A stretch of 24,984 bases of DNA from Clostridiales bacterium (GTDB lineage: Bacteria; Bacillota; Clostridia; Christensenellales; Aristaeellaceae), in the NCBI GenBank assembly GCA_004556395.1, contig SFHK01000032.1:1-24984 (forward strand), written 5' to 3'. This document shows, one piece after another, positions 1-7,198 of this stretch. A model generated the notes under the pieces. It searched no databases. It saw only the letters and a list, made by a program, of their open reading frames with translations, and was not told the origin of the DNA. The number at the start of each line of letters is the position of its first letter. The stretch's first letter is position 1. Both the position numbers and the translations under genes were made by a program.

Positions 1-36
1 TAGAAATCCGCCAGCACACCGCGCAGCGGCCGTTCC

Positions 37-1704
37 TCAGAACAGCCCCGTAATGTTCCCCTCGTCGTCCACGTCGATCTTCTCCGCCGCGGGAACCTTT
101 GGAAGGCCGGGCATCGTCATGATGTCCCCCGTCAGCGCCACCACGAACCCCGCGCCCGCAGACACGCGCAGCGCGCGCACGGTGATCTCGAAATCCGTCG
201 GCGCACCGAGCAATGTGGGCTTGTCTGAGAAGCTGTATTGCGTCTTCGCCACGCACACCGGCAGTCCGCCATAGCCCAGCTCCGTCAGGCGCTTTGCCTG
301 TTTTTTGGCTTCGGGCGTCAGCACCGCGCGGCGGCCGCCGTACACGCGCGCCGTCAGGTCATTCAGCTTCTTCTGGATGCTGTCCGCCGCGTCATAGGCG
401 AACGCGAAATAGTTTTCCTCCCCGCACAGCCGCACGACCTCGCGCGCCAGCGCCAGACCGCCCTCGCCGCCCTTCGCCCAGACCTCGCTGGGAAGCACCT
501 TCACGCCCTCCGCGTCCATCGCGTGCGTGAGCGCGTCGATTTCCGCGTCGGTATCGTCCGGGAAGCGGTTGACCGCCACCACGCACGGAAGCCCGAACAC
601 GTCCTTGATATTCCGCACATGCCGCCGCAGGTTTTCCGCGCCCGCGAGCATCGCGTCCACGTTTTCCCGTGCCAGCGCATCCTTCTTCACGCCGCCGTGC
701 ATCTTCAGCGCGCGAACCGTGGCCACGATCACCACCGCGTCGGGACGCAGACCCGCCATGCGGCACTTGATGTCCAGAAACTTCTCCGCGCCCAGATCGG
801 CGCCAAAACCGGCTTCCGTCACGGTATAGTCCGCCAGACGCATCGCCATACGCGTGGCAAGCACACTGTTGCAGCCGTGCGCGATATTGGCAAACGGCCC
901 GCCGTGCACCAGCACGGGCGTATGCTCAAGCGTCTGCACGAGATTCGGCTTAAGCGCTTCCTTCAGAAGCGCCGTCATTGCGCCCGCCGCCTTCAGATCG
1001 CCCGCCGTAACCGGCTGATCGTCATAGGTATAGCCGACGATGATGCGCCCGAGCCGCGCCTTCAGATCGGCAAGGCTCTGGGACAGGCACAGGATCGCCA
1101 TGATTTCGCTGGCCACGGTAATGTCGTAGCCATCCTCGCGCGGACAGCCGTTCGTACGGCCGCCGAGCCCGTCCACGATGCTGCGCAGCTGACGGTCGTT
1201 CATGTCCACGCACCGCCGCCACGTAATGCGCCGCGGATCGAGGTTCAGCGCGTTGCCCTGATAAATATGGTTGTCGATCATTGCCGCCAGAAGGTTGTTG
1301 GCCGCGCCGACCGCGTGGAAGTCGCCGGTGAAATGCAGGTTGATTTCGTCCATCGGCGCCACCTGCGCATAGCCGCCGCCCGCCGCGCCGCCCTTCAGGC
1401 CGAACACCGGCCCCAGCGACGGCTCGCGCAGCGCCGCCATCGTGCGCTTGTCCAGCCGGCTCAGCGCGTCGGCCAGTCCAATGCTGGTAGTCGTCTTGCC
1501 CTCGCCCGCGGGCGTGGGCGTGATCGCCGTCACAAGCACGAGCTTGCCGGCCCTTCCCTCGCGCTCGTCCAGAAGCTTCAGGGACACCTTGGCCTTGTTA
1601 CGGCCATAGCGTTCCAGATATGCTTCGTCGATTCCCGCGCGCGCGGCAATCGCTTCAATGTCCATAAGAGGGGTATTCCGGGCGATTTCAAGATCGGTGT
1701 GCAT
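37..1704 (-). CDS. fhs: Formate-tetrahydrofolate ligase
   Basis: This cytoplasmic enzyme joins formate to tetrahydrofolate using ATP, giving 10-formyl-THF for purine and fMet synthesis and for the methyl branch of the Wood-Ljungdahl pathway. The 555-residue product is full length for the family (about 555-560). It shows the nucleotide loop PAGEGKTTT near residues 64-72, the conserved REPSLGPVFGLKGGAAGGG stretch near 93-111, and the family-typical DMNDR and HGGPFANIAHGC motifs. The ATG is preceded by AGGAGGTG at a spacing of about 8. It lies downstream of parB but has its own near-consensus promoter, so it is probably an independent transcription unit. The 36 bases past the stop hold nothing I can call. 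Identification is very secure. Confidence 0.98.
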   Translation of the reverse strand: MHTDLEIARNTPLMDIEAIAARAGIDEAYLERYGRNKAKVSLKLLDEREGRAGKLVLVTAITPTPAGEGKTTTSIGLADALSRLDKRTMAALREPSLGPVFGLKGGAAGGGYAQVAPMDEINLHFTGDFHAVGAANNLLAAMIDNHIYQGNALNLDPRRITWRRCVDMNDRQLRSIVDGLGGRTNGCPREDGYDITVASEIMAILCLSQSLADLKARLGRIIVGYTYDDQPVTAGDLKAAGAMTALLKEALKPNLVQTLEHTPVLVHGGPFANIAHGCNSVLATRMAMRLADYTVTEAGFGADLGAEKFLDIKCRMAGLRPDAVVIVATVRALKMHGGVKKDALARENVDAMLAGAENLRRHVRNIKDVFGLPCVVAVNRFPDDTDAEIDALTHAMDAEGVKVLPSEVWAKGGEGGLALAREVVRLCGEENYFAFAYDAADSIQKKLNDLTARVYGGRRAVLTPEAKKQAKRLTELGYGGLPVCVAKTQYSFSDKPTLLGAPTDFEITVRALRVSAGAGFVVALTGDIMTMPGLPKVPAAEKIDVDDEGNITGLF

Positions 1705-1725
1705 AGTAAAACACCTCCTGCTCCC

Positions 1726-1754
1726 ATCATACCCGAATCCGCCGCCCGCGTCAA
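1726..1754 (-). promoter_or_regulatory. Promoter of fhs (sigma-A type)
   Basis: On the minus strand, TTGACG (1749-1754) and TATGAT (1726-1731) are separated by exactly 17 bp, giving 5/6 matches in each hexamer. The start would fall near 1719, upstream of the fhs ribosome binding site. The -35 box overlaps the stop codon of the orphan parB 3' fragment, so the promoter sits at the end of that duplicated segment. This is by-eye motif matching without experimental support. Confidence 0.7.
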
Positions 1755-1846
1755 CCCTTTCTTTCTTCCTTCATGCCCTTGCGCAGCGTCACAAGGATTT
1801 CCACGCTTTCGCTCGTTTCCTCCACCCGCAGCGCCGCGTTCGCGTC
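1751..1846 (-). pseudogene. Orphan 3' fragment of a parB-like gene
   Basis: On the minus strand this stretch reads in frame as a ParB C-terminus (NAALRVEETSESVEILV and on to TLRKG), then a different tail, MKEERKG, and a TGA stop at 1751-1753. The same peptide ends the intact parB gene just upstream, where the tail is instead GARE. The fragment is not in frame with the intact parB stop (offset 146 bp) and has no start or ribosome binding site of its own. The frame stays open upstream through the 80-bp spacer, with no recognisable domain. It could be the remnant of a second parB allele or paralogue, or the old C-terminus displaced by a rearrangement. Confidence 0.6.
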
Positions 1847-1986
1847 TGCTTTGCCGCGTCGGAATGTCTCCCCGGGAAGCCTGTCCGGCGGGCTGGAAGC
1901 CGCCCTTTCTATTCCCGCGCGCCCTTGCGCAGCGTCACAAGGATTTCCACGCTTTCGCTCGTCTCTTCCACCCGCAGCGCCGCGTT
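1775..1986. repeat. Direct repeat pair, 66 bp, covering parB 3' end
   Basis: Bases 1775-1840 and 1921-1986 match at 64 of 66 positions, with an offset of 146 bp. The two differences (1817/1963 and 1820/1966) both fall in third codon positions of a Glu-Glu pair and are synonymous. Beyond 1840/1986 the similarity continues weakly for a few codons (KADAN against KVGVN) and then stops. On the other side it ends sharply at 1775/1921. The 80 bp between the copies (1841-1920) are unrelated to either flank and contain the parB stop codon. Confidence 0.9.
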
Positions 1987-2718
1987 CACGCCCACCTTGC
2001 GGAGTTTCTCCACCGTGCCGGAAATCGCATTCACGAACATGCGCGCGTCCCGCACCACGCCCTTCACCTTGCGGCTCGCCGCCCGCCGCTCGCGCAGAAG
2101 GCTCTCGATCAGCGCGTCCGTCTGGCGCACGTTCAGCTGCCCCCTTGTGATGCGGCGAACCGCGTCCAACTGCGCCTTCTCATCGCCGTCCAGCTTCAGA
2201 AGCGCGCGCGCGTGCCGTTCGGTCAGCTTTTCCTCGCCCACCGCCCGCCGCACGGCTTCCGGCAGCCGGAGAAGCCGCAGAAGGTTCGCCACCGACGACG
2301 GACTGCGCCCCAGCCGACGCGCCAGCGCGTCCTGCGTCATGCCCGTCTCGCGCAAAAGCTCGCGCATCGCCTGCGCTTCCTCCAAAAACGTCAGCTGCTC
2401 CCGCTGAATGTTTTCAATCAGCGACAGCGCGCGCATGTCGGCCTCGTCCGCCTCCATTACAATCGCGTCCACCCAGCTGCGCCCCAGCACGCGAAGCGCG
2501 CGCAGCCGCCGTTCCCCGGCGATCAGCGTATAGCCGTCCCCCGCGCTCCTGCGCAGAAGCAGCGGCGATAAAAGCCCGTTTTCCTCGATCGACCGCGCCA
2601 GCGCGCGGATGCTCTCCTCATCAAAAAGCGCGCGCGGCTGATACGGGTTTGCGCGAATCTCCGCCACCCGCACGCGCGAAAGCACCTTGGCCGAAGGCTT
2701 CAGCCTTCTCTCCATCAT
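1909..2718 (-). CDS. parB: ParB/Noc-family DNA-binding CTPase-like protein
   Basis: ParB-family proteins bind centromere-like sites and slide on DNA as CTP-gated clamps; the Noc branch couples this to nucleoid occlusion. The product is 269 aa. It shows the N-terminal ParB fold with GERRLRA (residues 68-74) and ENIQRE (102-107), then a helix-turn-helix (MTQDALARRLGRSPSSVANLL region, 127-147). I place the start at the ATG at 2718 because GGAGGGG lies 8 bases upstream; a longer reading would run into rsmG. The position right after mnmG-rsmG matches that of noc in Bacillus, but no parA follows, so Noc or an orphan ParB cannot be separated here. The 3' end is partly duplicated downstream, and an inverted repeat covers the ribosome binding site. 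Confidence 0.9.
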   Translation of the reverse strand: MMERRLKPSAKVLSRVRVAEIRANPYQPRALFDEESIRALARSIEENGLLSPLLLRRSAGDGYTLIAGERRLRALRVLGRSWVDAIVMEADEADMRALSLIENIQREQLTFLEEAQAMRELLRETGMTQDALARRLGRSPSSVANLLRLLRLPEAVRRAVGEEKLTERHARALLKLDGDEKAQLDAVRRITRGQLNVRQTDALIESLLRERRAASRKVKGVVRDARMFVNAISGTVEKLRKVGVNAALRVEETSESVEILVTLRKGARE

Positions 2719-2720
2719 AA

Positions 2721-2758
2721 AACCATCCCCTCCGTTTATATATACGGAAAGGATGGTT
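2721..2758 (-). promoter_or_regulatory. Inverted repeat/hairpin masking the parB ribosome binding site
   Basis: Arms 2721-2735 and 2744-2758 are complementary over 15 positions around an 8-base A/T centre. Thirteen pairs are Watson-Crick, and the other two (2729/2750 and 2730/2749) become G-U pairs in the minus-strand RNA. The 3' arm of the RNA contains the whole parB Shine-Dalgarno sequence (2727-2733), and the start codon follows three bases after the stem. Only TTTT follows the stem, so it is a poor terminator. It could be an RNA structure blocking translation of read-through mRNA, or a DNA operator. Confidence 0.7.
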
Positions 2759-2766
2759 GCTTTCAA
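2739..2766 (-). promoter_or_regulatory. Candidate internal promoter of parB
   Basis: Minus-strand TTGAAA (2761-2766, 5/6 match) is followed after 16 bp by TATATA (2739-2744); shifted registers of the TATATATAAA tract are also possible. The -10 tract lies in the loop of the inverted repeat at 2721-2758. A start near 2732 would leave almost no leader before the Shine-Dalgarno sequence, and such a transcript would lack the 5' arm of the hairpin. Motif evidence only. Confidence 0.45.
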
Positions 2767-2849
2767 AACCAGTCGACGAAGATATCGCCCCGCCGTCATC
2801 ATGTGCGCTTCATTGACAGTAAATGACTGTGCGCGATTTTCGATCTCCG

Positions 2850-3557
2850 TCACTTCAGCGGCCGCTTCTCGGCGATGCCCGCCCTGCGGGGAAAGCGATC
2901 CGGCGTTGCGCCGGTTTTCAGAATCTCGATCACGCGGTGATCCCAGTCGCGGCCGGGCACGGACACCGGGCACACGCGCGCCAGCCGCCCGTTCAGCTGC
3001 GCAAGCGCCGTCTGCGCGCGCGCGGCTTCCTCGGCCGCCATCGGCCCCTTCAGCGCCAGCATCCGCCCGCCGGGCTTCACAAACGGCAGCAGCCACTCGC
3101 TCAGCACGTTCGTTTCCGCCACCGCGCGCGCGCAGGCCACGTCATAGGTGTCCCGAAATTCCGGCTTCTTCGCCGCGTCCTCGCAGCGGGCGTGCACGCA
3201 GTCCGCGTTCAGCCCGAGCGCTGCCACGACTTCCTTCAAAAACGCCACGCGCTTGCCCAGCGCGTCCATCAGCGTAACGTGGATGTCCGGGCGCATGATG
3301 GCCACGGGAACGCCGGGGAAGCCCGCGCCGGTGCCCACGTCGATCAGCGTGGAAACGCCGTCCAGAAACGGCAGAATGGTCAGGCTGTCCAGATAGTTGC
3401 GGTCGACGGCCTCCTGAGCATCCTCGCCCACGCGCGTCAGGTTCATTTCCCGGTTCGCCGCCGTCAGTCTGTCGTGATACGCGCAAAACGCGTCCGCCTG
3501 CGCGTCCGTCATCGGCACGCCCATTTTTTCTGCCTGCGCCTTCAGATACGCCTTCAT
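2850..3557 (-). CDS. rsmG: 16S rRNA (guanine-527-N7)-methyltransferase RsmG
   Basis: RsmG (GidB) uses S-adenosylmethionine to methylate N7 of G527 in the 530 loop of 16S rRNA; its loss classically gives low-level streptomycin resistance. The product has 235 aa, typical for the family. The SAM-binding motif LIDVGTGAGFPGVP is at residues 71-84, and NREMNLTRV and VDRNYLDSL (about 35-59) are family signatures. Its ATG overlaps the mnmG stop as ATGA, so the two are translationally coupled. The gap of 131 bases to parB holds the parB promoter and hairpin. Identification is secure from sequence and gene order. Confidence 0.96.
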   Translation of the reverse strand: MKAYLKAQAEKMGVPMTDAQADAFCAYHDRLTAANREMNLTRVGEDAQEAVDRNYLDSLTILPFLDGVSTLIDVGTGAGFPGVPVAIMRPDIHVTLMDALGKRVAFLKEVVAALGLNADCVHARCEDAAKKPEFRDTYDVACARAVAETNVLSEWLLPFVKPGGRMLALKGPMAAEEAARAQTALAQLNGRLARVCPVSVPGRDWDHRVIEILKTGATPDRFPRRAGIAEKRPLK

Positions 3558-5434
3558 GCCCTGTTTTCCCGCCTTTTCTTCTCCATAAGAATCATCAGAA
3601 CCGTAATGTCGCCCGGCGACACGCCCGGAATGCGCGAAGCCTGCCCCAGCGACGCGGGCTTTACCTTGTTCAGCTTCTGCCGCGCTTCCACGCGCAGCGT
3701 GTCCACCGTCATGTAGTCCAGATCGTCCGGCAGCCGCATTTCCTCCTCGCGCAGGAACTTCTTCACCTCGGTGCGCTGGCGGTCGATGTAGCCCTCATAC
3801 TTCAGCTCGATCTCCGTCTGCTCCCGCGCGTCGGCGCGCAGCTCCGGCATGCCGGGCACGCAGGCGGCGAGATCGTCGTAATGCACGTTCGGGCGCTTGA
3901 TCAGATCACTCAGGCGCGCGGAAGCCGAAAGCTCCGTCTCGCCCTTTTCGCGAAGCAGCGCGTTCACCGACTCCGACGGCGCGACCCACGTTTTGCCCAG
4001 ATACGCGCAGCCCTTTTCCAGCTGCTCGCGCTTTTCGCACATGCGCCGGTAGCGCGCCTCGCTCGCCAGTCCCGCGCGGTAGCCCATCTCCGTCAGGCGC
4101 AGGTCGGCGTTGTCCTGCCGCAGAAGCAGCCGGTATTCGGCGCGGGAGGTCATCATGCGGTACGGCTCGTCGGTGCCCTTGGTGGTCAGGTCGTCCACCA
4201 TCACGCCGATATAGCTGTTCGCACGGTTGAGCGTGATCATTTCCTCGCCCTTCAGCTCCAGCGCCGCGTTCATGCCCGCATACAGACCCTGCGCCGCGGC
4301 TTCCTCATAGCCGGACGTGCCGTTGATCTGCCCCGCGCAGAACAGACCGCGGATGTGCCGCGTCTCAAAATGATTGGTCAGCTGCATCGGATCGATGCAG
4401 TCGTATTCGATGGCATACGCCAGCCGCATCAGCTCGGCGTGCTCAAGGCCGGGCACGGAGCGGTACATGCGCCGCTGCACGTCCTCGGGAAGGGAGGACG
4501 ACATGCCCTGCACGTACCATTCCACCGTGTTCAGCCCCTCCGGCTCCATGAAGATGGGATGGCGTTCCTTGTCGGCGAAGCGCACAACCTTGTCCTCGAT
4601 GGACGGGCAGTAGCGCGCGCCGGTGCCCTTGATCTCGCCGGAATACATCGGCGACAGATGCAGGTTTTCGCGAATGATCTCGTGCGTTTCGGGCGTTGTG
4701 TAGGTGAGATAGCACAGCGCGCGATTTTTCAGCGGCGCCGCGTCCGTCAGGAAGGAAAACGGCACGATGGGCGAATCGCCCTCCTGCGGAGTCATCTTCG
4801 AGAAATCGACCGTGCGCATGTCCACGCGCGCGGGCGTGCCGGTTTTGAAGCGGCGGATGGAAAAGCCGTTGTCCAGCAGCGACTGCGTGAGCCCCGTTGC
4901 GGCGATGAGCCCCTGCGGGCCGCCCTCCCACGAGCATTGGCCGATGATGATGCGGCTTTTCAGATACACGCCCGTGCACAGCACCGCCGCGCGGCAGCCA
5001 ATTTTAGAACCCGTCGCCGTTTCCACGCCGCGAATCTCGCCGTTTTCCACGATCAGCCGCCGAACCTCGCCCTGCCGGAGCGTCAGCCCCGGCTGATTCT
5101 CCACCGCGGCGCGCATCCGCGCCTTGTAGGCCATTTTGTCCGCCTGCGCGCGCAGGGAATACACGGCCGGGCCTTTGCCGGTGTTCAGCATGCGCGACTG
5201 GATGAACGTATCGTCGATGGCGCGGCCCATTTCGCCGCCCAGCGCGTCCAGCTCGCGCACCAAGTGCCCCTTGCCGGTGCCGCCGATGGCGGGATTGCAG
5301 GGCATCATGGCCACGCTGTCCAGATTCAGCGTCAGAAGCAGCGTGCGCTGCCCCATGCGCGCGCCCGCAAGCGCGGCTTCGCAACCCGCGTGCCCCGCGC
5401 CCACCACGATCAGGTCAAATTCCTCGGTAAACAA
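3554..5434 (-). CDS. mnmG: tRNA uridine-34 carboxymethylaminomethyl synthase subunit MnmG (GidA)
   Basis: MnmG, an FAD protein, works with MnmE to place the carboxymethylaminomethyl group on U34 of tRNAs that read split codon boxes. The 626-aa length is normal. The FAD-binding loop VGAGHAGCEAA is at residues 11-21. NPAIGGTGKGHLVRELDALGG, the MLNTGKGPAVYSLRAQADK region and GQINGTSGYEEAAAQG are highly conserved family blocks. The first codon is TTG (5434), the only plausible start between the upstream in-frame stop and the FAD motif; AAGGGA lies about 8-10 bases ahead. It follows the ABC exporter gene by 21 bases and overlaps rsmG by 4. mnmE is not adjacent in this window. Confidence 0.97.
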   Translation of the reverse strand: MFTEEFDLIVVGAGHAGCEAALAGARMGQRTLLLTLNLDSVAMMPCNPAIGGTGKGHLVRELDALGGEMGRAIDDTFIQSRMLNTGKGPAVYSLRAQADKMAYKARMRAAVENQPGLTLRQGEVRRLIVENGEIRGVETATGSKIGCRAAVLCTGVYLKSRIIIGQCSWEGGPQGLIAATGLTQSLLDNGFSIRRFKTGTPARVDMRTVDFSKMTPQEGDSPIVPFSFLTDAAPLKNRALCYLTYTTPETHEIIRENLHLSPMYSGEIKGTGARYCPSIEDKVVRFADKERHPIFMEPEGLNTVEWYVQGMSSSLPEDVQRRMYRSVPGLEHAELMRLAYAIEYDCIDPMQLTNHFETRHIRGLFCAGQINGTSGYEEAAAQGLYAGMNAALELKGEEMITLNRANSYIGVMVDDLTTKGTDEPYRMMTSRAEYRLLLRQDNADLRLTEMGYRAGLASEARYRRMCEKREQLEKGCAYLGKTWVAPSESVNALLREKGETELSASARLSDLIKRPNVHYDDLAACVPGMPELRADAREQTEIELKYEGYIDRQRTEVKKFLREEEMRLPDDLDYMTVDTLRVEARQKLNKVKPASLGQASRIPGVSPGDITVLMILMEKKRRENRA

Positions 5435-5455
5435 ACCCGCTTCCCTTTCCTTCCG

Positions 5456-7198
5456 TCAGCGGTACTGACTCATATACAGATCCGCGTAGAATCCGTTCTT
5501 CTTCAGAAGCTCCTCGTGGCTGCCCACTTCCATGATCCTGCCGTCCTTCATGGCCACGATCACGTCCGCGGAGCGGATGGTTGACAGGCGATGCGCCACG
5601 ACGAAGCTGGTTCTGCCCTCCATCAGGCGCTGGAACGCGTCCTGAATGCGCAGCTCGGTGCGCGTGTCGATGGAGCTGGTCGCCTCGTCCAGAATGAGGA
5701 TGCGCGGCGTTTTCAGCATCACGCGGGCGATGCAGATCAGCTGCTTCTGCCCCTGCGAAAGCCCGCCGCCGTCCTCGGTGAGCATCGTGTCGTAGCCGTC
5801 CGGCAGGCGCTCAATGAACGAATGCGCATGCGCCGCCTGCGCGGCCTCCACCACCTGCTCGTCGGTCGCGTCGGGCGCGCCGAAGCGGATGTTCTCGCGC
5901 ACCGTGCCGCTCATCAGCCACGTGTCCTGCAGAACCATGCCATAGGCACTGCGCAGCGCCTCACGGCCATATTCGCGCGCGTCCACGCCGTCCACGGTGA
6001 TGCGCCCCGCGTCCGGCTCGTAAAAGCGCATCAGAAGGTTGATCAGCGTCGTCTTGCCGCAGCCCGTCGGGCCCACGATGGCCACGCGCCGGCCGGCCGG
6101 AGCGCTCAGGTTCAGGTGCTCGATCAGCTTTCGATCCGGCTCATAGGAGAACGACAAATCCTCGATCTGCACATCTCCCTTCAGACCCTCGACCGACGCG
6201 CCCTCCGCGGGGTCGGGCGTCATCTCTTCCTCGGCGATAAACTCAAACACGCGTGCCGCACAGGCCAGCGCATTCTGGAACTCGGCCACCACGCCGCTGA
6301 TTTCGTTGAACGGCTTGGTGTACTGGCTGGCGTAGCTCAGAAAGCACGTCAGGTCGCCGACGGACATCACCCGCGGCCGGGCGATCGCGAACAGCGAGCC
6401 GATCACGGCAACCAGCGCGTACACCACGGAGTTGACGAAGCGCGTCGCCGGGTTGGTGATGGAGGAGAAGAAAATCGCCCTCAGGGCGCTGGCGCGCAGG
6501 TTTTCATTCGCCGCGCGGAAGCGGCCGCGCATCGTTTCCTCCTGCGAGAACGCCTTCACCGTCTTCATGCCGGACACGCTCTCGTCAATGATGGCCGTCA
6601 GCGTACCGCGGTTTTCGGACTGCTTTTTGAACATGCTGTACGTGCGCTTCGCGATAAACGAGGACACCACCAGCGACAGCGGCGTAACGACCACGACCGC
6701 CGCGGCGATCAGCGGCTGCTTGACCAGCATGAAAATCAGCGTGCCCAGAATCGTAATCACGCCGGTGAACAGCTGCGTAAAGCCCATCAGAACGCCGTCC
6801 GACAGCTGCTCCACGTCCGACATGACGCGGGAGACGATGTCGCCCAGCGGCTGCGCGTCGATGGTTTTCAGCGGCAGCTTCGCGATTTTGCGGAACGCCG
6901 CCAGCCGAATGTCGCGCGACGTGTCGAACGACAGCCGGTTGTTCACCGCGCTCATCATCCACTGAACCAGCGCCAGCGCGCCCGCGCACACGCCGATTTT
7001 CAGAAGAATCCCGCCGATGCCCGCCATGTCGACCGTTCCCCTGCCGAGCGCCAGATCGACCGCCTGACCCGTGAGCACCGGGATATACAAGGACAGCCCC
7101 ACCGACCCCAGCGCCAGCACCAGAGACACAAGAATCCAATATTTCCGCGCGCCCAGATATTTCATGAGCGTCTTTATTGTGCTTACCTGCTTTCGCAT
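5456..7198 (-). CDS. ABC exporter half-transporter, subunit with canonical Walker B
   Basis: The 580-aa product has an N-terminal six-helix type IV exporter domain (about residues 20-320) and a C-terminal ATPase. Walker A GPTGCGKT is at 376-383, Walker B LILDE at 501-505 with the catalytic Glu, and the signature is LSQGQ (480-484) instead of LSGGQ. This altered signature is known from one partner of heterodimeric exporters such as TM288 of TM287/288 and the LmrCD and BmrCD families. Its start lies inside the end of the partner gene (16-bp overlap), so the two are co-translated. The role is probably export of drugs, lipids or peptides across the inner membrane; the substrate cannot be read from sequence. 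Confidence 0.93.
   Translation of the reverse strand: MRKQVSTIKTLMKYLGARKYWILVSLVLALGSVGLSLYIPVLTGQAVDLALGRGTVDMAGIGGILLKIGVCAGALALVQWMMSAVNNRLSFDTSRDIRLAAFRKIAKLPLKTIDAQPLGDIVSRVMSDVEQLSDGVLMGFTQLFTGVITILGTLIFMLVKQPLIAAAVVVVTPLSLVVSSFIAKRTYSMFKKQSENRGTLTAIIDESVSGMKTVKAFSQEETMRGRFRAANENLRASALRAIFFSSITNPATRFVNSVVYALVAVIGSLFAIARPRVMSVGDLTCFLSYASQYTKPFNEISGVVAEFQNALACAARVFEFIAEEEMTPDPAEGASVEGLKGDVQIEDLSFSYEPDRKLIEHLNLSAPAGRRVAIVGPTGCGKTTLINLLMRFYEPDAGRITVDGVDAREYGREALRSAYGMVLQDTWLMSGTVRENIRFGAPDATDEQVVEAAQAAHAHSFIERLPDGYDTMLTEDGGGLSQGQKQLICIARVMLKTPRILILDEATSSIDTRTELRIQDAFQRLMEGRTSFVVAHRLSTIRSADVIVAMKDGRIMEVGSHEELLKKNGFYADLYMSQYR

Noticed and set aside
1..36. Possible start of another minus-strand gene after fhs
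   Set aside because: Too short to show a start, ribosome binding site or motif.
1841..1920. The 80-bp spacer between parB repeat copies as a small mobile element
   Set aside because: I see no terminal inverted repeats, target-site duplication or second copy in the window.
238..2571. Very long open frame on the plus strand opposite fhs and parB
   Set aside because: It is rich in His, Arg and Ala and shows no domain. It is the antisense shadow of GC-rich coding sequence, while the minus strand carries clear fhs and parB motifs.
2719..3096. N-terminal extension of parB by 126 codons
   Set aside because: It would overlap rsmG and has no conserved sequence; the strong ribosome binding site supports the start at 2718.
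3881..5584. Long plus-strand open frame opposite mnmG
   Set aside because: The composition is typical of an antisense shadow, and the minus strand encodes complete MnmG.
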